Positions 26,366 through 35,338 of a stretch of 64,000 nucleotides of DNA are shown here, piece after piece. Every line of letters starts with the position of its first letter. Position 1 is the stretch's first letter. The notes below the pieces were generated by a model. That model ran no database searches, was not told the DNA's origin, and saw nothing but the letters and a program-made list of their open reading frames with translations. The DNA is from CBDFLD01 sp965249005. Lineage in GTDB: Bacteria; Acidobacteriota; UBA6911. The stretch covers positions 372,001 to 436,000 of the forward strand of contig CBDFLD010000019.1 of assembly GCA_965249005.1 (NCBI GenBank), given 5' to 3'. A program made the position numbers and the translations under genes.

Positions 26366-28006
26366 ATGAACTTTATCGGGCGCCGAAAGTGGAGATGGGG
26401 AGCGGCCGTCGTGTTTTTCGTGATGCTTTGGACCACGGCAAGCCCGGTTCTGGCTCAGATAACTACGAGTTTCGTTGATGCGGAGGGAGCCCGAGCGCGA
26501 TACACGGAAGCGACCGCCAAGCCAGTCATGCCCTGCCGCAAGCTATTGTCGCTTACGAACTATGATTTCGCGGTCATCTCCGCCCGCACGATACCGGCAC
26601 GGAACGAAGTACCGGCGCATTGCCGCGTGTTCGGCCTGATCGCTCCGGAGATCCGCTTTCAGGTCAACCTGCCGAACCTGTGGAACGAGCGACTCTACAT
26701 GATCGGCAGCGGAGGCTGGGGCGGACAGCATCCGGATTCGCCGCAGTTTCTTCAATGGCAGGAGCGAGCGGTGGCGAACGGTTTCGTCGCGGCTTATTCG
26801 GACAGGGGCCACGACCAGCGAGCCGAGCCGGGGACCAGCTTTGCTTACCGGAACCTCGCCAAGGAGGTGGATTTCGGCTTTCGCTCCCTGCATCTGACCG
26901 GCGACACGGCCAGGCGCCTCATTGAGGCCTACTACGATCGCCCGCCACGGCGCTCCTATTTTGACGGCTGTTCCAACGGCGGGCGCGAGGGATTTGTCCT
27001 TGCGCACCGTTTTCCTGAGGCCTTCGATGGAATCCTTGCCGGATCGGCGCCGTTTGACAGCACAGGCTGGTTTTTGATGCTTCGCCAGGTCGTCTCGGCG
27101 CTGCAGAAGATCCAGATCACCCCGGAACGGCTCGAGATTCTCGGGAATGCGGTTTACGCCAAGTGCGACGGGATCGACGGTCTCGAAGACGGGGTGATCG
27201 AGGATCCACGACGTTGCACTTTCGATCCCCATCAGGATCTGCCCCGCTGTCTGGGCGATACCCCGGGAGCGCGATGCTTCACGGAAAGCCAGCTCGATGG
27301 CCTCGAGATGCTATACGGTTCTGTCTCCATCAACGGAAAGCCACGCCACCCGGGTATTCCCGTGGGTGCGGAGATCATTGGGAAGCCACACAACGGTTTT
27401 CCAGGCCCTATGATTTCCGGATGGGAGCCCCGGCTCATTCAGTTGGGCCGAGCTGCAACGGACGGGATACCGGTGCTACTCGAGGAGCGCCTCGACTTCT
27501 GGCTCGCCAATCTGGCATACGAGGTGGACGATGCGATGCGGACGTGGCGTGATTTCGACATCGAGCGCGACCACGGCAAGCTTGCCTTCTCGACTGCGAA
27601 CCTGGGAGTCACGGAGCCGGATCTGGTCCCCCTGTCAGAGAGTGGGGGAAAGTTGATCGCGTATCACGGCTGGTCGGATACAGGGCCCAGTCCCTTGAAG
27701 ACAGCAGAGTACTTCGACAACCTGTACGAATCTATGCCGGGGTTGCGGGCAGCGGCCCGGCTCTTCATGGTGCCTGGAATGTTTCACTGCGGCGGGGGTA
27801 GCCACGCGGACCATTTCGACCTCATGACGACCCTGATCGATTGGGTGGAAGCGGGGATCGAGCCGAAGCAGGTGACGGCAAGCCGTCTCGAGAAAGGGAA
27901 GGTTGTCCTCACCCGGCCGATATGCGCCTATCCAATGGTTGCACGATATACGGGCAAAGGGAGCCAGAACGATGCCGGAAGCTTTCGTTGCGTTTCCCAG
28001 AATTGA
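26366..28006 (+). CDS. Tannase/feruloyl esterase family hydrolase
   Basis: Exported serine esterase of 546 residues that would split esters of phenolic acids. A signal peptide (MNFIGRRKWRW...SPVLAQ) is followed by the nucleophile motif GCSNGGREG. The Asp is in YHGWSDTGPSP and the His in MFHCGGG. Together they make the CS-D-HC arrangement known from fungal feruloyl esterases and tannases, in which the two Cys next to Ser and His form a disulfide. A D-G-I-D-G-L-E-D-G-V-I-E loop is likely the calcium-binding site in the lid. I start at ATG 26366, 8 nt after GGGGGAGG. It is followed 115 bases later by an exported amidohydrolase. Confidence 0.9.
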   Translation: MNFIGRRKWRWGAAVVFFVMLWTTASPVLAQITTSFVDAEGARARYTEATAKPVMPCRKLLSLTNYDFAVISARTIPARNEVPAHCRVFGLIAPEIRFQVNLPNLWNERLYMIGSGGWGGQHPDSPQFLQWQERAVANGFVAAYSDRGHDQRAEPGTSFAYRNLAKEVDFGFRSLHLTGDTARRLIEAYYDRPPRRSYFDGCSNGGREGFVLAHRFPEAFDGILAGSAPFDSTGWFLMLRQVVSALQKIQITPERLEILGNAVYAKCDGIDGLEDGVIEDPRRCTFDPHQDLPRCLGDTPGARCFTESQLDGLEMLYGSVSINGKPRHPGIPVGAEIIGKPHNGFPGPMISGWEPRLIQLGRAATDGIPVLLEERLDFWLANLAYEVDDAMRTWRDFDIERDHGKLAFSTANLGVTEPDLVPLSESGGKLIAYHGWSDTGPSPLKTAEYFDNLYESMPGLRAAARLFMVPGMFHCGGGSHADHFDLMTTLIDWVEAGIEPKQVTASRLEKGKVVLTRPICAYPMVARYTGKGSQNDAGSFRCVSQN

Positions 28007-28120
28007 TGGAAGAAGCGCGCGTTCCTCCGAATCGGAGCTTTTCAGAAAGTTCATGTGTCATCGAAATAGAGTAGTCCCATGTCTCCAACGCCTATGGTCC
28101 CGGGCCCACGGAGGGCTTCA

Positions 28121-29266
28121 ATGAAGCTTGTTTTCCTGTTCCTTGTCACCACCACGACCGCGATGGCAGTTGATTCGGCCCTGGCGCAGGCCGAAAACGA
28201 GGCGAAACGCTGGGTGGAAAGGATGAAGGCGGAACACGATCTCCGGTTGCGCGAGTGGAGGCCGGAGACCAACGCCGTGGTTCCCGTCACCCCGATTACC
28301 GGGGCTCGGTATCCGATTATCGACGTGCACCAGCATGTGTCCTGGCCCACGCTTCCCACCGACGAGGCCGAGTTGAAGCACAGCGTCGAGGTCATGGACC
28401 GGATGAACGTCCAGACGGCAGTCAACTTGACCGGCGGGTGGGGGGAACCCCTGCGCCGGAGCATCGAGGCAGTCGACCGTTATCCCGGCCGCTTCGTGAC
28501 CTGCGCGCTGCCGGACTGGAGCAAAATCGACGAGCCGGATTTCGCGGACCAGGCTGTCCGCAATCTGGAACAAGCCCATCGGATGGGTGCCCGCTGCCTG
28601 AAGATCTTGAAAATCCTGGGTCTTTACCTCAAGGATGGCTCCGGCCGATTCGTTCCAGTCGACGACCGCCGGCTCGATCCAATCTGGGCCAAATGCGGCG
28701 AGCTTAACATTCCCGTTCTGATCCACACGGCCGACCCGATCTCGTTCTTCAAGCCCTGGGATGAGAGAAACGAGAACTACGTCATTCTGTGGAATCGGCC
28801 GGAATGGTACTTTGGCGGCCCGGACTACTCGGGAACGCCGCGGAATACCCACCAGGAGTTGATGCGCCAGCGCGATGCCATCGTGGAAAGGCATCCGGGA
28901 ACCCAGTTCGTCGGCCTACACTACGCCAGCTTGTCGCATGACCTGGCGGCCCTCGGGGGGTTGCTCGACCGCTATCCCAATCTGATGGTCGAGATGGGCG
29001 CCAGGAACTGGGCGCTCGGTTCCGTACCCAACAGCGGCCGTAAGTTCGCGATTCAGTACCAGGATCGAATCCTCTTCGGCACGGACGCAAAGATCGAGGA
29101 ACGGCTCTACGCGGAGTACATACGAACGCTCGAGACCGACGACGACATGATCAAGTTCGGGATTCCGCGTCGCTGGGGTGTCGTACACGGCGTGCACCTG
29201 CCGGATCCGGTCTTGCGCAAGATCTACCGCGACAATGCGTTGAAGCTGTTTCCGTTTCTCGAATGA
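28121..29266 (+). CDS. Exported amidohydrolase, Amidohydro_2 (TIM-barrel) type
   Basis: About 381 residues with a signal peptide (MKLVFLFLVTTTTAMAVDSALAQ) and an Amidohydro_2 barrel. The metal motif IDVHQHV (H-x-H), HTAD after strand 5 and FGTDAK near the C-terminus supply the metal-binding and catalytic residues of the family. The group includes decarboxylases and hydrolases, so the reaction is open. ATG 28121 gives a clean signal peptide; the open frame starts at 28079. It lies just before the IS200-type element and is probably co-transcribed with the tannase gene. Confidence 0.82.
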   Translation: MKLVFLFLVTTTTAMAVDSALAQAENEAKRWVERMKAEHDLRLREWRPETNAVVPVTPITGARYPIIDVHQHVSWPTLPTDEAELKHSVEVMDRMNVQTAVNLTGGWGEPLRRSIEAVDRYPGRFVTCALPDWSKIDEPDFADQAVRNLEQAHRMGARCLKILKILGLYLKDGSGRFVPVDDRRLDPIWAKCGELNIPVLIHTADPISFFKPWDERNENYVILWNRPEWYFGGPDYSGTPRNTHQELMRQRDAIVERHPGTQFVGLHYASLSHDLAALGGLLDRYPNLMVEMGARNWALGSVPNSGRKFAIQYQDRILFGTDAKIEERLYAEYIRTLETDDDMIKFGIPRRWGVVHGVHLPDPVLRKIYRDNALKLFPFLE

Positions 29267-29377
29267 GTACGATCCGGTCGAGTTCGAGTTACGGATCGCA
29301 GCACATTTGAGATGCTTTGCGCCCCACTTGGTCTCTTGAAAAGTCTTGCTTTCCCGAGGGAATCTGGTTTTAATGTC

Positions 29378-29957
29378 CCACTCGGGGATGGGTGAAATCC
29401 CTCGCCTTCAGGCGAAGCCTTTAGGAGGCTTGCGGTACAATGATGCATGCCGAGATACCGGAAAGGATCGCACACAGTCTATGAGCTGCAATATCACTTT
29501 GTGTTTATCACGAAGTACCGCAAGCCGGTCCTGAAGGGGGACATAGCCAGAAGGACAAGAGAGCTGATCCGAGAGATCTGTGCATCTGAGGATGTGGTGA
29601 TTGTGAAAGGGAATGTGAGTCCAGATCATGTGCACTTGATGTTGAGCATGCCGCCGCAGGTGTCGCCGAGCCGAATCATGCAGGCCGTGAAGGGGAAGAG
29701 CAGTCACCATCTAATGAGGGAATATAGGTCGGTGCAAAGGGAGTTCTGGGGCCGGCACCTGTGGGCACGAGGGTACTTTGTGTGTACGACAGGAAATGTG
29801 ACGGACGAAGTGATCAAGCAGTACATTGAGCAACAAGGTGTCGAGCCCCAGGAGGACCGGGACTTTAAGATAACGGAATAGGCCATTCTATGAGGCGAGG
29901 CCTTTAGTCGGCTTCAGCCGACGACCGAAGCCCTCGCCTTCAGGCGAGGGTAATTCA
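29378..29957 (+). mobile_element. IS200-type insertion sequence (tnpA only)
   Basis: A single-gene IS200/IS605-family element. The same 17-mer CCCTCGCCTTCAGGCGA lies at 29399-29415 (left) and 29931-29947 (right). At the right end it forms a perfect 8-bp hairpin CCCTCGCC-TTCA-GGCGAGGG (29931-29950) followed by TAATTCAC, like the cleavage-site end of this family. Inside these lie direct repeats GGCGAAGCCTTTAGGAGGCTT (29411-29431) and GGCGAGGCCTTTAGTCGGCTT (29894-29914) and a GTCGGC/GCCGAC hairpin (29907-29922). There is no tnpB. The outer borders are estimates: the right end is likely near TTCAC (29953-29957), and the left end is not fixed. Confidence 0.75.
29447..29881 (+). CDS. tnpA: IS200/IS605-family transposase (Y1 HUH nuclease)
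   Basis: Complete 144-residue single-strand transposase. The opening RYRKGSHTVYELQYHFVFITKYRKPVL is the IS200 hallmark. The HUH metal site is His61-Val-His63 in SPDHVHLM, and the attacking Tyr is most likely Tyr126 in IKQYIEQQ. Nothing is truncated, so the element may be active. An AGGAGG lies 18 nt before the ATG inside a hairpin (AAGCCT/AGGCTT), the kind of folded leader that keeps IS200 translation low. Confidence 0.93.
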   Translation: MPRYRKGSHTVYELQYHFVFITKYRKPVLKGDIARRTRELIREICASEDVVIVKGNVSPDHVHLMLSMPPQVSPSRIMQAVKGKSSHHLMREYRSVQREFWGRHLWARGYFVCTTGNVTDEVIKQYIEQQGVEPQEDRDFKITE

Positions 29958-30083
29958 CTCAGTTGTGTCACGCAATGGGACACGAATCTGTCTAGGTGAT
30001 ACAGCTCGAGCCAGTTTGGTGATGGTGGTCTACTCGCTTCGTTGTAGCGAGCAGCTTCGGTAATCCGAAAGTCGAGAGTTTGC

Positions 30084-30872
30084 ATGAGTGTAGAAACCAA
30101 GAAACCGCAAAACCCTCCATACCACGTAGAGGCTCTGAGCAGAGCCTTCCGTATCCTGGACTTGCTTTCCAATGGTGAATCCGGACTGACGCTTGGAGAA
30201 CTGGTCAAACTCACCACGCTGCACAAGAGCACGGTCCACCGTTTCTTGAAAGCCATGCAACACCACGGTTACGTCGAGAGAAAACCCCAAGATGGTACCT
30301 ACATCCTCGGGCTAAAACTGTTCGCCCTCGGGTCCAAGGCTCTGGCCCAGCTTGATCTTCACGAAAGGGCCAAACCGCATCTACAGCGCCTGGTGTACGA
30401 GACCGGCGAGACCGCCCACCTATGCGTGTTGGATGAAGACGAGATCCTCTACCTGGAGAAAGTCGAAGCGACGCGCACCGTCCGCATTCCCTCGACCGTG
30501 GGCCGACGATATCCCGCTCACTGTGGGGCTTCTGGCAAGGCGATTCTTGCCTATCTGCCCGAGGAACGAATCGATGACGTGATCCGAACCAAAGGGATGA
30601 TTGCCTACACGAAGAACACAATCACGACTCCGGCGGAGCTGAAGAAGGCGCTGCGGTTGGTTCAGGAGCGAGGCTATGCATTCGACAACGAAGAGTTCGA
30701 GGAAGGCCTCAAGTGCCTTGCCGCACCGGTGAGGAACCATGCCGGACAGGTGATCGCCTCCATTGGAATCGCGGGACTCGCCTTCCGGTTGACGGATGAC
30801 AAGATTGCCGCCCTTGCCGACTCCGTGAAGGATACGGCCCAAGCCCTTTCCGTAGAACTAGGTTTGACCTAG
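30084..30872 (+). CDS. IclR-family transcription regulator
   Basis: 262 residues: an N-terminal winged helix (about 14-72, with LTLGELVKLTTLHKSTVHRFLKAMQHHGYVER) and a C-terminal IclR effector domain (about 85-258, with RIPSTVGRRYPAHCGASGKAILAYLPE and the closing NHAGQVIASIGIAGL). IclR proteins sense small acids or aromatics and control nearby catabolic genes. This gene stands at the left edge of the 34-kb rightward block and is the only classical regulator in it, so it is the best candidate for control of the island. This is an inference from position. Confidence 0.92.
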   Translation: MSVETKKPQNPPYHVEALSRAFRILDLLSNGESGLTLGELVKLTTLHKSTVHRFLKAMQHHGYVERKPQDGTYILGLKLFALGSKALAQLDLHERAKPHLQRLVYETGETAHLCVLDEDEILYLEKVEATRTVRIPSTVGRRYPAHCGASGKAILAYLPEERIDDVIRTKGMIAYTKNTITTPAELKKALRLVQERGYAFDNEEFEEGLKCLAAPVRNHAGQVIASIGIAGLAFRLTDDKIAALADSVKDTAQALSVELGLT

Positions 30873-31108
30873 AGCGGACTAGCTGGTCTTTACCGAGCCC
30901 TCCCCTGCGTTTTTGGGAAAAAGACCAAAAAGGCTTGAATTCACGAATCAAATCTGCCAACATCCAGAAAATAACAATTGGGACGTTGTCTTATGCTATG
31001 GGACTTCGGGCCCGATATCAATCTTGATCACCGAGTAGTAAGCCGACGAGATCACGTGTTCGGCGCGTTAGAAGGGGCCTGACCGAGAGCTCAGCGAGTT
31101 TGTTGTCT

Positions 31109-31633
31109 ATGGATCTGTGGCGAACGGAAAACTGGTTTGCGATTCACACCAAGGCGGCGCGGGAAGAACTGGCGGCGATGAACATCGCGCGGCTTGGAAT
31201 TGACGTATTTATCCCGAAGAGACTGGGGGAGAAATTGGTTTGGGGCGTCTCGTATCCAGTGCTGAAGCCATTGTTTCCTCGATACGTGTTTGCGCGCTTT
31301 CGTCCCGACTCCCATATGCATTCCATTGGCTACGCGCGTGGTGTGCGCTCTGTCGTGAGCTTCGGAGACCTTCCGCTGCCAGTCGAAGAACGAATTATCT
31401 TCGAGATCCAGTCCAGAATCAGCGCGGAAGGCTATGTGCGGTTGGATTCCACGCGATTCAACAAGGGTGATCGCGTGACGGTCGAAGAAGGACCATTTCG
31501 AGGCCTCGCGGGAATGTTCGAGCGAGAATTAAAGAATCAGGATCGTGTGGTGTTGCTGCTCGAGACGATCGAGTTTCAAGCCAGGGTCTTGGTGGAAAAG
31601 CATTGTCTCAAAGAGGCACGAAGAGCGGTTTGA
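31109..31633 (+). CDS. NusG paralogue (NGN-KOW antiterminator-like)
   Basis: 174 residues from ATG 31109 (MDLWRTENWFAIHTKAAREE). An NGN domain (about 5-105) carries the RfaH/NusG phrase LKPLFPRYVFARF, and a C-terminal KOW domain (about 117-165) has KGDRVTVEEGPFRGLAGMFE. Housekeeping NusG normally sits between secE and the rplK-rplA genes; here there is no such context. The gene opens a long rightward catabolic block, 98 nt before the first amidohydrolase. That fits specialised paralogues such as RfaH, LoaP and TaA, which help RNA polymerase read through long operons. Its target operon is not shown by the sequence. Confidence 0.88.
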   Translation: MDLWRTENWFAIHTKAAREELAAMNIARLGIDVFIPKRLGEKLVWGVSYPVLKPLFPRYVFARFRPDSHMHSIGYARGVRSVVSFGDLPLPVEERIIFEIQSRISAEGYVRLDSTRFNKGDRVTVEEGPFRGLAGMFERELKNQDRVVLLLETIEFQARVLVEKHCLKEARRAV

Positions 31634-31731
31634 TCGTGCTGACAAGGAGTTATAGGTCGCTGGCTCATGGGCAGAAATGGCGGTAGCACACCCATACGCA
31701 CACGAGTCGGGTAAGACTTCGAACAAACGCA

Positions 31732-33159
31732 ATGATTCGCCCTTGGCTTCATAAACTACCCGGTTTTGTCCCCGCGCGAAGCTACCGTTCGGAGCTCCGT
31801 CAGAATGCCCGTTTGGCTGTTGCTGCGGTTTTGCTGGTGTTCGGGATCTCCTGCTCTCCGCCAGAGAGCGAACGCAACCTCACCGTTATCACTTCTGCCA
31901 CGGTCATCAATGGAATGGGCCAGAGTCCGATCGCGGACGGAGTCGTAATCATTGAAGATGCTCGTATTCTCGCGGTGGGCCCCGGTGGGGAAGTGGCGGC
32001 TCCGAACGCGGCGAAGGTCATCGACGCTCGTGGCAAGTTCGTAATTCCCGGAATCGCGGACATGCACAATCACCTGGGCGACGGGACTTTTGGTCCTGCG
32101 GCGGGACCTGAGGATTGGGTCAAGAATCTGGCTCACTTGTTACCCTTTGGTGTCACGATGGTCTTCTCGCCCGAGATGCACGATCTGGCGGGATTTGTCC
32201 GGCTCAAGCAACTCGCCGAATCGGATACTGCTCCCTATCCTCACTTCTTCGGCGTTGGCAACTGGTTGACGGCGAAGGGCGGTTTGGATTGGCAAAAAGG
32301 CTATAGTCCAGAAACTCCCGAACAGGCGCGAACCGCGATTCGTGAACTAAAAGCATCCGGTGTAGATGCCGTAAAGTTTGTTTACTCGGATAACACCTAC
32401 GCGTTCAAGAAGCCGTATCCGATGTTCTCGCAAGAGGTGATGGCCGCCATCGTGGATGAGGCGCACGAGCAGGGCCTGAAAGCATATGTGCACGCGCCGA
32501 TTCTGGAATATGCCAAAGAAGTATTGCGAGCCGGTGGTGATGGCTTGGTACACGGCATCATCTCTGATCCGATTGACGACGAGTTTATCGCCTTGATGAA
32601 GGAGAATCGTGCCGTCTACGTGGCAACCCACGCCGTCTTCACGGCCGCGAGCGACATCGCCGGCTGGGCGCGTTACGAAGAGGCCTTCAATGATCAGGGT
32701 TTGGTCCCAGAAGAATTGATCGAAGCCGGCAAGGATCCGGCTCTGGTCGAGAGTTTCGAGGCGAGAATCGACAAACTCGTCTATATGAAGGAGCACCTGC
32801 CCGTTCTGCAGGCCAACACGAAGAAAGCTTGGGATGCAGGTCTCCTGGTTGTAGCGGGTTCAGACAACAACCATGGCGGGACTGGCATTCTATTGGGTCT
32901 TTCGAGCCAAATCGAGCTTTTGTTGATGGTCGAGGCTGGACTCGAGCCCATGGAAGCATTGCAAGCGGCAACTATCAACGCGGCACGCATGATGGGGCTC
33001 GAGAGCGATCTGGGATCAGTTGAGGCGGGAAAACTGGCCGACATTATCATTCTAGATGCGGATCCGCTAAGGGATATCCGCAACATCCGGCGTGTTCATC
33101 GAGTGATCAAGGGCGGCGTTGTCTACGATCCCGGCGAAATGCTGCGTTCGGCCGGGTAA
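31732..33159 (+). CDS. Amidohydrolase, subfamily A, lipoprotein-like
   Basis: Metal-dependent hydrolase of the imidazolonepropionase-like amidohydrolase group, 475 residues. The N-terminal region ends in VFGISCSPP, a lipobox-like Cys41, so it is probably membrane-anchored outside the cytosol. Metal and catalytic positions are ADMHNHL (His112, His114), a Lys in AVKFVY that may be carboxylated, VHAPI, LVHGI and the barrel-end Asp in AGSDN. It is closely related to the products at 46661 and 53459, which share DMHNHL and the closing V-I-K/K-G-G-V-x-x-D-P. It lies 22 nt before the first SnoaL-like gene. Substrate unknown; likely an amide, lactam or cyclic imide. Confidence 0.88.
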   Translation: MIRPWLHKLPGFVPARSYRSELRQNARLAVAAVLLVFGISCSPPESERNLTVITSATVINGMGQSPIADGVVIIEDARILAVGPGGEVAAPNAAKVIDARGKFVIPGIADMHNHLGDGTFGPAAGPEDWVKNLAHLLPFGVTMVFSPEMHDLAGFVRLKQLAESDTAPYPHFFGVGNWLTAKGGLDWQKGYSPETPEQARTAIRELKASGVDAVKFVYSDNTYAFKKPYPMFSQEVMAAIVDEAHEQGLKAYVHAPILEYAKEVLRAGGDGLVHGIISDPIDDEFIALMKENRAVYVATHAVFTAASDIAGWARYEEAFNDQGLVPEELIEAGKDPALVESFEARIDKLVYMKEHLPVLQANTKKAWDAGLLVVAGSDNNHGGTGILLGLSSQIELLLMVEAGLEPMEALQAATINAARMMGLESDLGSVEAGKLADIIILDADPLRDIRNIRRVHRVIKGGVVYDPGEMLRSAG

Positions 33160-33180
33160 GGCCGCAGGAGCGAGCTAAGC

Positions 33181-33717
33181 ATGAGTTCCCAGCAAGAAAG
33201 CTTACAGTCTCTGGCAGGCAGAGTTCAGCGGCTCGAAGATATCGAGGCGATCAAGCATCTGCTGATCCTTTACGCTCAAGGATCCGACAAGCAGAACGAT
33301 CCCGACATCATGGTGCCTCTCTTTACCGAGGACGGTGTGTTCGACGTGGGCAGTGGGTATGGGACGTACGTCGGGCACCGCGAGATCCGGGAGTTTCTGC
33401 TCGGGGCCCCGGAGATCATTCGATGGTCGCTTCACTACATGATCTCCCCAGAAATCGAAGTTTCCGGCGATGGCACCTCGGCCAAGGTCTTCTGCTATCT
33501 GTGGGAAATTGCCAATATGGATGATCCCAAGACCGGGAAACTAGAGCCCATGTGGATCGGCGGCACGTATCACAACGACGCGGTCAAGCTGCCGAACGGA
33601 GAGTGGCGATTCAGTCACGTCCGGCTGCGGATGCAGATCATGAGTCCCTACTCCGAAGGCTGGGTGAAACGCCCTTTTCATGACTTCGGAGTTCCCGGAC
33701 CGAAGGGATCGGAATAG
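33181..33717 (+). CDS. NTF2-like (SnoaL_4) protein 1
   Basis: 178-residue cytosolic protein with the cone-shaped NTF2 fold: RLEDIEAIKHLLILYAQGSDKQN, then LFTEDGVFDVG, then a C-terminal sheet with WIGGTYHNDAVKLPNGEWRFSHVRL. This matches the SnoaL_4 group that includes scytalone dehydratase-like and ring-hydroxylase-beta-like proteins. Such proteins act as dehydratases, isomerases or binding partners. The ATG is 22 nt after the amidohydrolase stop, with GGAGCGAG as ribosome site. Confidence 0.82.
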   Translation: MSSQQESLQSLAGRVQRLEDIEAIKHLLILYAQGSDKQNDPDIMVPLFTEDGVFDVGSGYGTYVGHREIREFLLGAPEIIRWSLHYMISPEIEVSGDGTSAKVFCYLWEIANMDDPKTGKLEPMWIGGTYHNDAVKLPNGEWRFSHVRLRMQIMSPYSEGWVKRPFHDFGVPGPKGSE

Positions 33718-33775
33718 CCATGATCTACGAGCAAGAAACGCACTCGACCTCGATTGTCGCCAGCAGGAGAGTGTC

Positions 33776-34582
33776 GTGACGGTCAATCCCCGCGACCTGT
33801 TCGGAACGTCAAAACCCATCATCGGGATGATCAACCTTTTGCCCTTGGTGACCTATTCGAACTATCCCGGTCTGGACAAGGTGCTGGATGCGGCACTGAC
33901 CGACGCCCGAGCATTGATCGAAGGTGGTATTGACGGCTTGCTGGTGGAAAATAGTTTTTGTTTCCCGATCGATTCCGTGATCGAACCGCATCTGGGGGCG
34001 GCGATGGCGATATGCACCCACGAAGTGGTGAAAGCATCGAGCGTGCCGGTGGGTGTGGTCGTCAATATGGAGCCGGGAGACCGGACCTCCCTGGGTGTTG
34101 CTGTTGCGGCGGGTGCGCGCTTTATCCGTTCGGTCAGTTTCAACGAGGCGGTGCTGACGTCATTCGGTGTCTTTCAAGGCAACCCTGGCGAGATGACCCG
34201 CTATCGCGCCCGACTGGGTGCTTCGGATATTGCCGTTCTGGCCGACATTCAGGTGAAGTACACGACCATGATAGCCGAGCGCTCGCTCGAGCTTTCGGCT
34301 CAAGGGGCCGCCATGTCGGGCGTGGATGCGATTGTGGTGACCGGACAGGTAACCGGGAACGCCCCCTCTGTTGAAACTCCGGCGCGCGCGAAGAAAGCAG
34401 TCGGCAAAACACCCGTCATTGTTGGTAGTGGCTTGAACGTGGACAACGCTTCCGAGCTGCTGTCGGTCGCCGACGGAGCCATCGTCGGTTCCTATTTCAA
34501 AAAGGATGGAGTCTATACCAATCCCGTGGATTTGGAGAAGGTACGACGAGTAGCTGAAACGGCGCATCGCCTAGGCACCTGA
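33776..34582 (+). CDS. BtpA/SgcQ-family TIM-barrel protein
   Basis: About 268 residues of the BtpA family: KPIIGMINLLPL, then DARALIEGGIDGLLVENSF, PVGVVVNMEPGD, ARFIRSVSFNEAV, a late IVVTGQVTGNAP and PVIVGSGLNVDNASELL. BtpA was named for photosystem I assembly in cyanobacteria, but most members lie in non-phototrophs, often near sugar or nucleoside genes, and look like phosphate-binding barrels. I start at GTG 33776, 6 nt after AGGAGA; the upstream part of the frame runs over the NTF2 gene. It forms a tight block with the RibD-like and HD genes. Confidence 0.85.
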   Translation: MTVNPRDLFGTSKPIIGMINLLPLVTYSNYPGLDKVLDAALTDARALIEGGIDGLLVENSFCFPIDSVIEPHLGAAMAICTHEVVKASSVPVGVVVNMEPGDRTSLGVAVAAGARFIRSVSFNEAVLTSFGVFQGNPGEMTRYRARLGASDIAVLADIQVKYTTMIAERSLELSAQGAAMSGVDAIVVTGQVTGNAPSVETPARAKKAVGKTPVIVGSGLNVDNASELLSVADGAIVGSYFKKDGVYTNPVDLEKVRRVAETAHRLGT

Positions 34583-34614
34583 CGAACGCGATTGACCACG
34601 AGAAAGACTGAAAA

Positions 34615-35313
34615 ATGGCCAAGCCCATACCCGCCAGCCCCGATCCCAGCCGTCCTTATATCGTGATCATGTCCGCTGTCACGCTCGACGGGAAATTGAC
34701 CGTGGGCCGCGGTGTCACGAGCGGCTCACTTGGTGCCTACGTGACCAGCGAAGTAGTCGAGTTTTTGCACAACATGCGGGCCTCGGTCGATGCGGTGATG
34801 GTCGGCGGCAACACGATCGTGATCGACAATCCAAGCCTGACCGTGCGGGCCGTCGAAGGCCGGAGTCCCACACGGGTCATCGTGGATCCAGAGGGCGCGG
34901 TGCCGCTCGAATCGAAAGTCTTCCAGGACAAGCAAGCCCCGACCATAGTAGCCGTCGCGAGCGAAACGCCGGATGAACGCGTGTCGGCGCTTCGCAGCCT
35001 GGACGTGAAGGTGATTGTGGCCGGGTCCGGCAAGTTCGTGGATGTCGAGGTGCTCGCGAAAGCACTGGCCACCGAAGGAATTCGGTCCTTGTTGGTGGAA
35101 GGGGGCGCGACTCTGAACTGGTTGTCGATCTCGACCGGCCTGGTAGACGAGCTTCAAATCATCAAAGTCCCGATTGTCGTAGGCGAGCGGAGCGCACCGG
35201 GTTTTGCCGAGCTCCCCCCGGGGACGGACTCGGCGAAGCCGGCAAAGATGGAATGTACCCGCACGGAACGTCTGGGCAATTGCACCGTCTTGTATTGCCG
35301 CCGGGCGGCATAG
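34615..35313 (+). CDS. RibD C-terminal-like reductase
   Basis: 232 residues forming one RibD_C domain with the dihydrofolate-reductase fold: MSAVTLDGKLTVGRG, then VDAVMVGGNTIVIDNPSLTVR, PTRVIVDP and GIRSLLVEGGATLNW. The last segments are the NADPH and substrate sites of 5-amino-6-(5-phosphoribosylamino)uracil reductases. There is no deaminase domain, as in stand-alone archaeal/fungal-type 2,5-diaminopyrimidine reductases. No other riboflavin gene is here, so a role on another pyrimidine-like or pterin-like substrate is possible. It lies 32 nt after the BtpA gene. Confidence 0.85.
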   Translation: MAKPIPASPDPSRPYIVIMSAVTLDGKLTVGRGVTSGSLGAYVTSEVVEFLHNMRASVDAVMVGGNTIVIDNPSLTVRAVEGRSPTRVIVDPEGAVPLESKVFQDKQAPTIVAVASETPDERVSALRSLDVKVIVAGSGKFVDVEVLAKALATEGIRSLLVEGGATLNWLSISTGLVDELQIIKVPIVVGERSAPGFAELPPGTDSAKPAKMECTRTERLGNCTVLYCRRAA

Positions 35314-35338
35314 GGAATCGCGAAAAAGGAGCAGGACG

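Noticed and set aside
31109..31633. Housekeeping nusG
   Set aside because: No secE, rplK or rplA lies nearby, and the gene heads a catabolic block; the paralogue reading fits better, though a genome check is needed.
33776..34582. A photosystem assembly role for the BtpA-family gene
   Set aside because: No photosynthesis gene is in the window and the family is common in non-phototrophs.
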